A stretch of 64,000 nt of DNA from a virus. Below, one piece after another: positions 35,174 to 43,090 of this stretch (positions are counted from its first letter, which is position 1; every line of letters starts with the position of its first letter). The stretch spans positions 62,001-126,000 of the IMG/VR virus record IMGVR_UViG_3300035181_001055; one strand, written 5' to 3'. The position numbers and the translations under genes are program-made. The notes under the pieces were generated by a model, which saw only the letters and a program-made list of their open reading frames with translations, was not told the origin of the DNA and did no database searches.

Positions 35174-38074
35174 ATGCAACCGCTATTTCTAAGAGCTGCA
35201 AAAGCTGTCGGGAGACGCTTGAACGATTCGCCTGCTATTGGCGCCGCCAAAGATTTGGCGAAAATGCCAATTTCGAAAGGCGCTGCAGCATTAGAAAGCA
35301 AGGCTCCTCGTTTATACGGAGGAGCTAAAACTTTTGGAAACAAAATTTCCAAATCTAATAAGCTGAAAGAGCTTTCTTTACAAATGAGAAGAAATGCTCC
35401 TGGGGCGTTATGGAAAGCTGCGGGTGGCGGTAATATTCCCATTCTGGATAATATGTTCTCCAAATGGGATAGTAAACGAGTTTCACGAATAGATCGCTAT
35501 TTGGAAATTCGCGCGCAGAGAGCTGAAAGCGACAAACAGAAATTTGAGAAACAGAAAAGCAATCAAGTCAATAAATCTGTCAACCCTTCTAAAAATTCTG
35601 GGTCTGATTCTGGGTCTTCGGCACAGACACAATCTGATGCTGTTTCTGGCAATTCAGGCGCGTCGGGCTTAGCTCAATCTCCTTCGTTAGCTTTAGGCCA
35701 GTCCGACGCTGAAGTTAGTTTTCTCAGTCGAATAAGTGAAGATATTTCTCAACTGAAGAATTATTTCTTCAAGCGAGGATCTTTCTGCTGCGATAATTCT
35801 TCTGAAGAAAAAGGCAAAGATGAGTCTCAAGATAAGCCTCGTTATGAGATTGTAAAGGTTCAAGACGATCAATCTAAGCCTCATATCGAGATCGTGAAGA
35901 TTCAAGATGAAACTAATAAGACTAAAAATGAGACTTCTGAGTCACGTAATGAACATCTGAAGAAACAAGGCGAGCATCATCCTGAGCTAGATGAAAAGGA
36001 AGGTGGGAAGCGTGGTAAGCTTCACGGCAAGCTCGGAGCAGGGTTTTCGTTTGCCTCAGAAATTGTTGAAAAATTGGGGCATTTTGGTTTAATTAATCAT
36101 GAAATTGCAGAGTCAGTAAAAATTGCTAAAAAGACATATGGGTTGATTAAAAATTTCAAAGATGCTGCCCTTAAAGCAGCAGGTAAAGAGCATCACGAGG
36201 CGATTGCTAAGAATGCAGCCAATTCTGTAAAGTCTTCAGAAGAGGGGCTAAAATCTGGAGCTGATGACATAGCTAATTCTGCAACGCAAAATAGTGGATC
36301 GAAGCCAGGGCGCGGCTTGTTTAGTCGCGTGGGCAACAAAATGCTTGGTCGCGTGGGCAACAAAATGCTTGGTCGCGCAGGTACAGCAGTGGCGGGTGAA
36401 GCAGGTGCAGCAGCGGCGGGTGAAACGCTTCCTTTTATTTTAAGTGCTCTTGCTCTTTATAAAACAGGTTCGACAGCATATGATATTGGATCATTTATTA
36501 ATAAGAAACTTGACGGAACCAAAATAGGTAATGTTAGAGACAGCTTTTTTGATACTATATTTTCTGGAATTGATAAGATAACTGGCGGCGCGATTACTGG
36601 CACATCTGGTCTGAATGACTTAAATGACAAACTTGAAAAAGAGAACAGCAAGAAATTTGTTAGAGTTAAAAAAGAAGCCAAAAGTAATAGTGATAATCAG
36701 ATCCCAGACGCTCAACAGAAATTTAGAAGATCAGAAATTCTCTATGAAAATAATCAGAATCTAAAAGATAGCTCTGGTGTTGAAAATAAACAAGTTGCAC
36801 AACTCGAAACTGGAACTGACGGGTCTAAGCGTTTAGAAGATCAGCAGAAAAATAGACAAATAGAAAAAACAAATCAGGATCTAAAAAAATCTATTGACGA
36901 TAATACTGAAGCGACAAATAAAACAATTAAGCCGCTTGAAACTATAAGCAGTCCTGATTGGTTACATAAATTAGGTGATTGGATTAGCGGAGCGTTTGAC
37001 TGGATTAAAAATAGCAAAGCTGGTCAATTTTCTTCGAATGCATATAATGCCGTTAAGAATAGAACTACAGATGCTATAGAAGCTGTTAGTAATAGCAAAG
37101 CTGGTCAATTTGCTTCGAATGCATATAATGCCGTTAAGAATAGCAGCGTTGGTCAAGCTGTTTCAAACGCGTATGAAAGCGTTAAAGGATGGGTTCTCGG
37201 ATCTACATCCAAGCAATTTGAGACCAGCGGGAAAGGAGCTGGCACTATTTCTTCAGGGGAAGGCGATCGAGGGGGTAAGTCTTACGGCTCTTACCAAATG
37301 ACTGGCGATGCTCTGAAACAATTTGTTACTAGTGGCCCTTATGCAGATCAGTTCAAAGGATTGGCTCTTAAAAGCAATGAATTTGACGCTAAATGGAAAG
37401 AATTGGCGGAAAAAGACCCTAATTTTGGCCAAGCGCAGCATGATTTTATTAAGCAGACACATTTTGATCCTCAGCAACAAAAACTTCTTAAATCTGGAAT
37501 TGATTTAAGAAACCGAGGCGCTGCAGTACAAGATGCTATCTGGTCAACTTCTGTGCAATTCGGCGGAAATACAGATCTAATTAAGAATGCTCTTGCTGGC
37601 AAAGATGCTAGTAAAATGTCTGATGCTGATATTGTGAGCGCAATCCAAGATTATAAAATTAAGAACAATGAAAGCCTTTTCAGATCTTCAGCGCCTAACA
37701 TTCGGGTTGGCACTCTTAAAAGGGAAAATCAAGAAAAACAAGCTCTTTTGAAGTTAGCTAATGACCCCGACCTCGCAAATGTTTCATCTACTCAAATTGC
37801 TTCGGCAGGAGCGCCATCGAGTTCGGATAAATTGTCATCTGCTGCACAAGCAAGCGTAGGCGATGTTGTTGCAGCTCAAACTATGGAAACTGAAAAGGCT
37901 GAGAAACAAGCTGCTCAGCCTATTGTTGTTGGGACTGCTGCGCAGCCACCAGCTTCATGCTCTGCTGCTCAAAGCGGAACTACCAATACCGCATCTGCTC
38001 CGATGGTTACTAGAAATCAAGATAGCAGCATTCGTCGAATAACAGACGGAATGATGAGTTACGGTTTAACTTGA
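35174..38074 (+). CDS. Large tail/hub protein with lysozyme-like domain (tape-measure candidate)
   Basis: A 966-residue protein placed where T4 has hub and tape-measure genes (27, 29). It has a basic N-terminus and long polar, low-complexity linkers. A hydrophobic segment at about residues 405-440 (ETLPFILSALALYKTGSTAYD) follows Ala/Gly repeats. Repeated helical units (NSKAGQF-SNAYNAVKN, two close copies) lie near residues 612-657. A domain at about 685-850 beginning ISSGEGDRGGKSYGSYQMTG looks like peptidoglycan-degrading or lysozyme-like domains carrying G-x-SYG-x-Q. The role as tape measure is inferred from length, repeats and position. It converges with the spanin gene, overlapping its end by 16 bp. 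Confidence 0.6.
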   Translation: MQPLFLRAAKAVGRRLNDSPAIGAAKDLAKMPISKGAAALESKAPRLYGGAKTFGNKISKSNKLKELSLQMRRNAPGALWKAAGGGNIPILDNMFSKWDSKRVSRIDRYLEIRAQRAESDKQKFEKQKSNQVNKSVNPSKNSGSDSGSSAQTQSDAVSGNSGASGLAQSPSLALGQSDAEVSFLSRISEDISQLKNYFFKRGSFCCDNSSEEKGKDESQDKPRYEIVKVQDDQSKPHIEIVKIQDETNKTKNETSESRNEHLKKQGEHHPELDEKEGGKRGKLHGKLGAGFSFASEIVEKLGHFGLINHEIAESVKIAKKTYGLIKNFKDAALKAAGKEHHEAIAKNAANSVKSSEEGLKSGADDIANSATQNSGSKPGRGLFSRVGNKMLGRVGNKMLGRAGTAVAGEAGAAAAGETLPFILSALALYKTGSTAYDIGSFINKKLDGTKIGNVRDSFFDTIFSGIDKITGGAITGTSGLNDLNDKLEKENSKKFVRVKKEAKSNSDNQIPDAQQKFRRSEILYENNQNLKDSSGVENKQVAQLETGTDGSKRLEDQQKNRQIEKTNQDLKKSIDDNTEATNKTIKPLETISSPDWLHKLGDWISGAFDWIKNSKAGQFSSNAYNAVKNRTTDAIEAVSNSKAGQFASNAYNAVKNSSVGQAVSNAYESVKGWVLGSTSKQFETSGKGAGTISSGEGDRGGKSYGSYQMTGDALKQFVTSGPYADQFKGLALKSNEFDAKWKELAEKDPNFGQAQHDFIKQTHFDPQQQKLLKSGIDLRNRGAAVQDAIWSTSVQFGGNTDLIKNALAGKDASKMSDADIVSAIQDYKIKNNESLFRSSAPNIRVGTLKRENQEKQALLKLANDPDLANVSSTQIASAGAPSSSDKLSSAAQASVGDVVAAQTMETEKAEKQAAQPIVVGTAAQPPASCSAAQSGTTNTASAPMVTRNQDSSIRRITDGMMSYGLT
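36325..36372 (+). repeat. 24-bp perfect tandem duplication
   Basis: Two adjacent identical 24-base units, each encoding RVGNKMLG, inside the large tail gene. A third, degraded start (GRAGT) follows. It suggests recent slippage. Confidence 0.9.
37010..37143 (+). repeat. 53-bp direct repeat in tail gene
   Basis: Copies at 37010-37062 and 37091-37143 differ at one base and lie 81 bp apart. Both encode NSKAGQF(S/A)SNAYNAVKN. A more diverged third protein copy (SSVGQAVSNAYESVKGW) follows. Confidence 0.9.
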
Positions 38075-38586
38075 TTTTGATTGAATTTGTCTAGTGTTTC
38101 TTTGACTTCGTTTACCCATGCTTTGCATAGGTTTAGTTCGTTTACTACTGAGTCTGCTCTGGCAGCTTCAGAGAAAAGAAATCTGCTAGCTTCTTCTGAA
38201 AGTTCGGCTCCTGATCCGTTTGAAGAGTCGGCGGCAGAGGCGGGATTTGCGGACAAGGTGTTTTGACAGCTTGGACGGGCGCCTGGGTCGCGCAGCCTGA
38301 TGCCAGAGTCGATAGCAGAATTGTACTTAGCAAGCAAATCTTTAACTTTTTTCTCGTCTTCAGCATTTTTTACCTCCAATTTATCTCTTGTTGCAATCAA
38401 CTCGTGTTCAGTTTCTAACGAGCGATCTTTTTCTTTTTGAATAGCTTCATTTGCAACTTTTTCAATCTCTTGAATTTTTCTCTCATATATGCCGTCTTTG
38501 TACTTGGCAGTATAGTGCATAGAAGCTAAGCTACTTAGTGTAGCGGCGCATATAATTGCTATGATGCTTGTTTTTAAGTCAAACAT
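38059..38586 (-). CDS. Inner-membrane spanin (Rz-like)
   Basis: About 175 residues from ATG 38586 (MFDLKTSIIAIICAATLS), which has a GGAG ribosome site; the frame is open further up to 38622. One N-terminal transmembrane helix is followed by a periplasmic coiled coil rich in K, E and D, as in Rz i-spanins. The Rz1 lipoprotein gene is nested inside in another frame. Together they fuse inner and outer membranes at the end of lysis. The start overlaps the upstream leftward gene by 8 bp. The host must therefore have an outer membrane. Confidence 0.85.
   Translation of the reverse strand: MFDLKTSIIAIICAATLSSLASMHYTAKYKDGIYERKIQEIEKVANEAIQKEKDRSLETEHELIATRDKLEVKNAEDEKKVKDLLAKYNSAIDSGIRLRDPGARPSCQNTLSANPASAADSSNGSGAELSEEASRFLFSEAARADSVVNELNLCKAWVNEVKETLDKFNQNQVKP
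38145..38366 (-). CDS. Outer-membrane spanin lipoprotein (Rz1-like), nested in Rz
   Basis: A 73-residue lipoprotein wholly within the Rz gene in another frame. A signal sequence KLKICLLSTILLSTLASGC ends in the lipobox LASGC, so the mature protein starts at that cysteine. The mature part is proline-rich (TPCPQIPPLPPTLQ), the hallmark of Rz1. A GGAGG precedes its ATG. This embedded arrangement is like that of lambda Rz/Rz1. Confidence 0.9.
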   Translation of the reverse strand: MLKTRKKLKICLLSTILLSTLASGCATQAPVQAVKTPCPQIPPLPPTLQTDQEPNFQKKLADFFSLKLPEQTQ

Positions 38587-38974
38587 TTTTGTGCTCCAGA
38601 TTGAATCTAATGGCGGTGTCATTTAGAATGTCATCGATGATTCGATTTGATTCAATTTCTTCATCCCAAAGACAATAACATCCTATAAAAATTAACATGC
38701 TTTTTGCTACTGAAAATTCTTCGTCTGTAAGCATTATTCTTAGCATGTGATTCACCTTTTCAACGCCAAATGTATTTACCGAAATTACTATGTTATTCAA
38801 AACCAACTTTTCATTTATTATACCAGACTTTAAGAATCTTGATATCATTTTTCTGATTGTGAAAAGATTATAGATATCCTTCTTGAATTCTAATTCATTT
38901 AAGAATCCGTTTTTTTCATAGCCTTCTTTTGCTATTTCAACGATTCTTTCTCTGATATCATATTTTTCTGACAT
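38579..38974 (-). CDS. Conserved T4-like hypothetical protein
   Basis: A 131-residue mainly helical protein (KDIYNLFTIRKMISRFLKSG, then FGVEKVNHMLRIMLTDEEFS and FIGCYCLWDEEIE). The sequence style is that of proteins conserved in cyanophage-type T4-like genomes, but I do not know a function. It lies between the 38978 gene and the spanins in a leftward block, so it may be late-expressed. Confidence 0.7.
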   Translation of the reverse strand: MSEKYDIRERIVEIAKEGYEKNGFLNELEFKKDIYNLFTIRKMISRFLKSGIINEKLVLNNIVISVNTFGVEKVNHMLRIMLTDEEFSVAKSMLIFIGCYCLWDEEIESNRIIDDILNDTAIRFNLEHKNV

Positions 38975-38977
38975 CTA

Positions 38978-39373
38978 TTATTCTTCAAGGTCATTGGCCG
39001 ATTTTGATTTTCTGCTCGCTCTCTTTACAGAGTCTTTGACACCTGTTGGACGTCCTGGACCTTTCTGTTCTGCATCAGCTCCTAGCAACTTGTCGAGGTC
39101 TTCGGGTGTGTTAGGGGTTGGCAGCTCATTATCTTGAGGCGCCTCTTCTTCTTTATTTTCTGCAATAGGTGGAGTTGGTTCAGCAGGAGTCGGAGTTACT
39201 TCATCTCGCTTAACTTCTAATGCAGGTTTGTATGGCCTGTTCGGAATATAGCCTTCGACTGGATTTGGCAAGCCTCTTTTTGATACCAACAATTCGCCTG
39301 TTTTGGGGTTAGCCCATCCGTATATTGTTGCGATTGCGTCGGGGGTTGGTTTTCTGTGGTGTCTGCTTGACAT
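38978..39373 (-). CDS. Hypothetical protein, first gene of leftward block
   Basis: A 131-residue protein with a folded-looking N-terminus (AIATIYGWANPKTGELLVSK, then GLPNPVEGYIPNRPY). A Pro/Glu-rich linker follows, and a basic C-terminus with GPGRPTGVKDSVKRASRKSK, which is reminiscent of an AT-hook (GRPxG). AGAGGAAAG precedes the ATG. Its start codon overlaps the -35 box of the forward promoter for primase. Function unknown. Confidence 0.7.
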   Translation of the reverse strand: MSSRHHRKPTPDAIATIYGWANPKTGELLVSKRGLPNPVEGYIPNRPYKPALEVKRDEVTPTPAEPTPPIAENKEEEAPQDNELPTPNTPEDLDKLLGADAEQKGPGRPTGVKDSVKRASRKSKSANDLEE

Positions 39374-39395
39374 AATTTCCGCTTTCCTCTATAAT
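39367..39395 (+). promoter_or_regulatory. Consensus promoter for primase operon
   Basis: TTGACA, 17 bp, TATAAT. It overlaps the start codon of the leftward gene at 39373, so early rightward and late leftward transcription face away from one another across a few bases. Confidence 0.9.
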
Positions 39396-39412
39396 TAGTT
39401 TGATGAACGAAC

Positions 39413-39420
39413 TACTTATA
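39413..39420 (-). promoter_or_regulatory. Possible leftward late promoter (TATAAGTA)
   Basis: One mismatch to the late core on the minus strand, 40 bp upstream of the first leftward gene. Confidence 0.4.
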
Positions 39421-39427
39421 ACCAATC

Positions 39428-40489
39428 ATGGATCATGTAGATTACAAGTATATGATGCTGGCCAGTCCTCGTCTTGAATTGTTCAAGGATGTTGGTAATG
39501 GTATTTATAACTTCAGATGTCCATTCTGCGGTGATAGCAAGAAGAATAAGAATAAGGCTAGAGGATATTTCTTTCCTCTAGAAAATACAGTTGTTTTCAA
39601 ATGTCATAATTGTGGCAAGAGCGTCGGGTTGTCTGGATTCTTGCAAGAAATTGATCAAGGGCTATTCACACAATACAAATTAGAGAAATTCGGTAAGCCT
39701 TCGAAGAAAAGGGAAATTTCTTGCGAATTATCGACGCAGCGGCATAAAGAATTTGCCGCGAAAACAAAAGATCTTTTGAAAGAATGTTATAAATTGAGCA
39801 ATGTTCCTGATGATCTTTTGCCTGTTTTAGAATATGCTAAAAGTCGACAAATTCCGCCTATTCTGTTCGATTATTTGTACGCTGCTAGAAGTTTGAATGA
39901 CATTTCTAGACATATTGAACGTTACAAAGATAAGAAATTCCCTGATTCCGCTACTCTCGTTATACCATTTTTCAAGCGAGATGGCAACTGTGGCTTCATT
40001 CAATGCAGAAGCATCGAATCTGATATTCCTAATAGATTGAGATTTGTGACTTTTGAGATTGATAAAAGCGCGCCTAAATTGTGGGGTGAGTTTCGCGTCA
40101 ACTGGTCTCGACCCATCTATGTTCTGGAGGGTCCGATTGATGCCATGTTCATCATTAATGGTGTTGCAATTGCAGGGGCAGCGCATAGTGGCACTCTAAC
40201 TTATATCAAGGAACAGCAAATTGAGGCTAGAGGTTCTTTGTTTTTGCGCGATATATGCTTGTGTTATGACAATGATTACCTAAGCAACCCAGATGTGATG
40301 AATCAATTGACAAGAAGAATTGATGAAGGGTTTAGCGTCGTTCTTTATGACAAAAAATTCAAATTCAAGGATATCAATGACGCAATCAAAGGAGGCTGGG
40401 GCATACAAGACATAAATACATATGTTCGAGAAAGAACATTCAATGGTCTAGCAGCCAAACTAGAACTAAGCAGATTGCGCAGAGGATGA
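39428..40489 (+). CDS. 61: DNA primase (T4 gp61-like)
   Basis: Makes RNA primers for lagging-strand synthesis with helicase gp41. N-terminal zinc finger with CPFCGDSKKNKNKARGYFF and CHNCGKS, followed by the Toprim-like core (IYVLEGPIDAMFIINGVAIA, CYDNDYLSNPD). Length is 353 residues (T4 342). The ATG lacks a clear ribosome site but homologues begin at the same place relative to the zinc finger. Confidence 0.95.
   Translation: MDHVDYKYMMLASPRLELFKDVGNGIYNFRCPFCGDSKKNKNKARGYFFPLENTVVFKCHNCGKSVGLSGFLQEIDQGLFTQYKLEKFGKPSKKREISCELSTQRHKEFAAKTKDLLKECYKLSNVPDDLLPVLEYAKSRQIPPILFDYLYAARSLNDISRHIERYKDKKFPDSATLVIPFFKRDGNCGFIQCRSIESDIPNRLRFVTFEIDKSAPKLWGEFRVNWSRPIYVLEGPIDAMFIINGVAIAGAAHSGTLTYIKEQQIEARGSLFLRDICLCYDNDYLSNPDVMNQLTRRIDEGFSVVLYDKKFKFKDINDAIKGGWGIQDINTYVRERTFNGLAAKLELSRLRRG
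39502..39509 (-). promoter_or_regulatory. Leftward late promoter (TATAAATA) for lysis block
   Basis: Exact late core on the minus strand, inside the primase gene, 129 bp upstream of the leftward gene start at 39373. It is the best candidate for driving the spanin block late. Confidence 0.55.
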
Positions 40490-40490
40490 T

Positions 40491-41771
40491 GTGTCGGATA
40501 CTGTAAAAGACATACAAGATAAAATAAAGAAGCTTGCGAATTACGAAAGCTCAGTCAGCAAAAAGAGCAATAAAGTAATTATCGTTGAAACATCAAAAGG
40601 CGAAGATCGTAAAGAAATTCTTCGTGAAATAATCGCTCCTTTGGTTGGCGGTGAATATGTGCAAGCCAATCGTCTAAAGAGCACTGCGAAATCCAGTAAG
40701 GGTGGTGTTGTTGTTGGCGACATCACAATTATTGCGAAAGAAGTTATTAATGGCAAGACAGTAAGCCAGATGGATGCGCGAACTTTCATAGTTGGCGCAA
40801 AGAAAACGAAAATTGATTATCATGGCGAAATGGTCGAATGCTATGTATTCAGCAATGCGTCAGATATTGAAAAGAGTATTATTGAAGGTTGCAAGAAAGA
40901 CAGTCTATTAGGCGATAGTATAGCTGAGACATTTTCAGATTTCTTTGAAAACGGTACTTTCACATGGGGAGCTATAGAGCCTCCGACATTGCTGAATAAG
41001 TTAGGTGTATATGTCGGCGAATTGCTAAGTGGTTGGGTTCTTTTGAAAGGCGCTCAGAAGCAGCATATATCTGGCAGCGTTCCTTTCAGCACAGGAAAGG
41101 CTAAGTACTTTTATCTGCCTGATGATCCTAGTTTCAGTGGCGTCGATTCAATTGTTGATATGTCAGACGGAAATACGTATGCAATATCGAGTAAATTTGA
41201 TAAAGGCGCTGCAGCCAGTCTATTTGCTAACGTCGTTCCAGGCGCAGTCAAACGAATAAATTCTCTTAAAGACAATACACTGAAAGAGCTTGCAACGATT
41301 TGCAAGAAGGGGTCTATAAATCCAGAAAAAAATGCTAAGAAAATTGTTTACGAGTGGGGTGTTAACTATCTGTTAGGGATGAAAATAAAAGACCCTGAAA
41401 AGATCATTGACGTAATAAAGTCGGGAAAAACATCACCTGATCAATTGGCGGTGTGTGGAAAAGTCATGGATATTATGAAAAAAGAGAGTGACCCTCGTCT
41501 TGACAAGATGCCGTATAGTTTAAGCAGTTTCTTCAACAAGAAACTATCAGAAGCATTGACGGAGGATAGCAAAGATGATATTATTAATATAGTTAGCGCA
41601 AAGAGCTATTACCAATTTAACTTAGACAAAAAATCCTTCATGAAAGGCGAGCTAAAATTTAGCTGCGTTAAAGCTGGTGATACTAATATTATCATAAAAG
41701 GCGATAAAGCTGGTCGAGATGATATTTCTTGCAAGCAAGGCTGGATTAATTATGAGATTGTTAGAAAATAA
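40491..41771 (+). CDS. Uncharacterised protein, possible nuclease-like fold
   Basis: A 426-residue protein with a GTG start preceded by GAGGATGAT. I recognise no family. The segment FSGVDSIVDMSDGNTYAISS, followed by KFDKGAAASLF, has an acidic residue and an S-S-K strand in the order seen in PD-(D/E)XK nucleases, but that is weak. The rest is mixed helix and strand. It lies between primase and PhoH, in the early operon. Confidence 0.75.
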   Translation: MSDTVKDIQDKIKKLANYESSVSKKSNKVIIVETSKGEDRKEILREIIAPLVGGEYVQANRLKSTAKSSKGGVVVGDITIIAKEVINGKTVSQMDARTFIVGAKKTKIDYHGEMVECYVFSNASDIEKSIIEGCKKDSLLGDSIAETFSDFFENGTFTWGAIEPPTLLNKLGVYVGELLSGWVLLKGAQKQHISGSVPFSTGKAKYFYLPDDPSFSGVDSIVDMSDGNTYAISSKFDKGAAASLFANVVPGAVKRINSLKDNTLKELATICKKGSINPEKNAKKIVYEWGVNYLLGMKIKDPEKIIDVIKSGKTSPDQLAVCGKVMDIMKKESDPRLDKMPYSLSSFFNKKLSEALTEDSKDDIINIVSAKSYYQFNLDKKSFMKGELKFSCVKAGDTNIIIKGDKAGRDDISCKQGWINYEIVRK

Positions 41772-41816
41772 TGACGATTAGAAGGGATTGTTTCTCATTC
41801 AAACGGAAGCTATTCA

Positions 41817-42614
41817 ATGACAAGAAAACAAAATAAGACAAGACCCCAAAACCCCAATCAATCGAATGATAATATCTCAAAAATTAGGCATTTCAAACCT
41901 CTAACAGAAAATCAAAGAATAGCATACGATGAATTTAGAAATGGCAAGAATCTAGTATTATACGGATACCCAGGAACTGGAAAGACTTATATTGCTTGCT
42001 CTTTTGCATTAGAATCTCTTGAATCAAAAGAAATAAAACAAATTCGAATCATAAGAAGTTCAGTTTCTAGTCGAGACATCGGATTTCTTCCTGGCACTGA
42101 AGCCGAAAAGATGGCTGTATATGAAAAGCCTTATGAGGCGATTTTCAATTCGATTGTAGGTAGAGGTGACGCATATGATATAATGAAGAAAAGGCATACA
42201 ATTGTTTTTGAAAGCTCGAGTTTCCATCGAGGCATGACTTACGATGACACATTTTTGCTCGTCGACGAGTTCCAGAACATGAGCTTCGAGGAACTGAACA
42301 CCATCATAACCCGCGTGGGGGAGAACACGCGTGTTATGTTCTGCGGCGACATCCGCCAGTGCGACCTTGGGTGGCAGGAGAGCGGGTTCGGCACCATGAA
42401 AAAAGTCTTGACAAAATTGCCGAAGTACTTTACAATGGTTAGTATGGAAGTTGAAGACATCGTGCGGTCTGACCTAGTCAGAGATTACATCATTGCAGTT
42501 GAAAGGATGAAAGATGAAAAATTTGTTCCAAAAGACGCTAAAAGCATCGGGGTTGACCATCGCGCTATTACTCGCCTCTTATCCGCTGAGCCAAGCGAAC
42601 GCGCAGCAGCTTAG
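41817..42614 (+). CDS. phoH: PhoH-like ATPase
   Basis: P-loop ATPase of the PhoH family, common in marine and other T4-like phages. Walker A YGYPGTGKTYIACSFAL is at about residue 50; Walker B DTFLLVDEFQNM; then ITRVGENTRVMFCGDIRQCD and the C-terminal conserved GWQESGFG. Length is 265 residues. Bases about 42250-42400 are strikingly GC-rich compared with the rest of the gene and lead into an embedded promoter. Its role in infection is unknown; the link to phosphate starvation is by family name. Confidence 0.93.
   Translation: MTRKQNKTRPQNPNQSNDNISKIRHFKPLTENQRIAYDEFRNGKNLVLYGYPGTGKTYIACSFALESLESKEIKQIRIIRSSVSSRDIGFLPGTEAEKMAVYEKPYEAIFNSIVGRGDAYDIMKKRHTIVFESSSFHRGMTYDDTFLLVDEFQNMSFEELNTIITRVGENTRVMFCGDIRQCDLGWQESGFGTMKKVLTKLPKYFTMVSMEVEDIVRSDLVRDYIIAVERMKDEKFVPKDAKSIGVDHRAITRLLSAEPSERAAA
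42408..42436 (+). promoter_or_regulatory. Promoter for exported protein and RNase H genes
   Basis: TTGACA, 17 bp, TACAAT, inside the 3' part of phoH, 77 bp before the exported-protein start codon. Confidence 0.8.
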
Positions 42615-42870
42615 TGTCGGCGTGTGGGGTCGACACGGAGCGATCAGTTTTTCGAGCTCATATCCTGTGTCTGTCAATGTTGTTACTCCTGTTGTAACAG
42701 CACAACCTGTTTACGTTCAACCCCAGCCCGTTTACGTTGAGAGTGTGCAAATTCAGCCGTCAACGGTATATGTTGAGCAGCCAGTAATGCCCGATGGCTA
42801 CTACGTTACTGGCCATGCTTGCCATGCCAATATTGTATGCTTCAACGGCGCCTGCTACAGGTGCAATTAA
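42514..42870 (+). CDS. Small exported Cys-containing protein
   Basis: A 118-residue protein that starts within phoH (101-bp overlap) with a good GAAAGGATGAAAG ribosome site. Residues 1-31 form a signal peptide (TLKASGLTIALLLASYPLSQ, cleavage after ANA). The mature protein has Val/Tyr/Gln/Pro repeats (QPVYVQPQPVYVESVQ, TVYVEQPV) and a C-terminal cluster of four cysteines (HACHANIVCFNGACYRC). It should act in the periplasm or envelope. I know no family; it could alter the cell surface or exclude other phages, which is speculation. Confidence 0.7.
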   Translation: MKNLFQKTLKASGLTIALLLASYPLSQANAQQLSVGVWGRHGAISFSSSYPVSVNVVTPVVTAQPVYVQPQPVYVESVQIQPSTVYVEQPVMPDGYYVTGHACHANIVCFNGACYRCN

Positions 42871-42904
42871 CTTAAAACGTCAACTTAATAAGGAGAACGC
42901 AGTA

Positions 42905-43090
42905 ATGTCAAAGCGTCACGATGAGTATGATGAGGATCAAGTCGACACTCGTTATATCAGAAATCGTGAAAAACGAAATCGAAATGAATACAAATTCAAA
43001 AACATAGATCCTCGCCAATTGTTAGAAGATGAATTCTATGATGACGACGATATGTATGCTGGATTTGAACGTTTTCATGGTAAAAAGTAA
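42905..43090 (+). CDS. Small charged hypothetical protein
   Basis: 61 residues starting at ATG 42905, 9 bases after AAGGAG. It is very hydrophilic with basic (IRNREKRNRNEYKFK) and acidic (EDEFYDDDDMY) halves. The frame is open upstream to 42794 but only the downstream start has a ribosome site. It abuts the RNase H gene. Function unknown. Confidence 0.7.
   Translation: MSKRHDEYDEDQVDTRYIRNREKRNRNEYKFKNIDPRQLLEDEFYDDDDMYAGFERFHGKK

Noticed and set aside
36325-37143. Possible CRISPR-like or mobile repeat
   Set aside because: Only two copies of each unit, in frame within one protein; no spacers, no transposase, no flanking inverted repeats. I saw no CRISPR array or insertion sequence anywhere in the window.
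42794-42904. Upstream extension of the small protein at 42905
   Set aside because: It overlaps the exported protein in another frame, while AAGGAG is correctly spaced only for ATG 42905.
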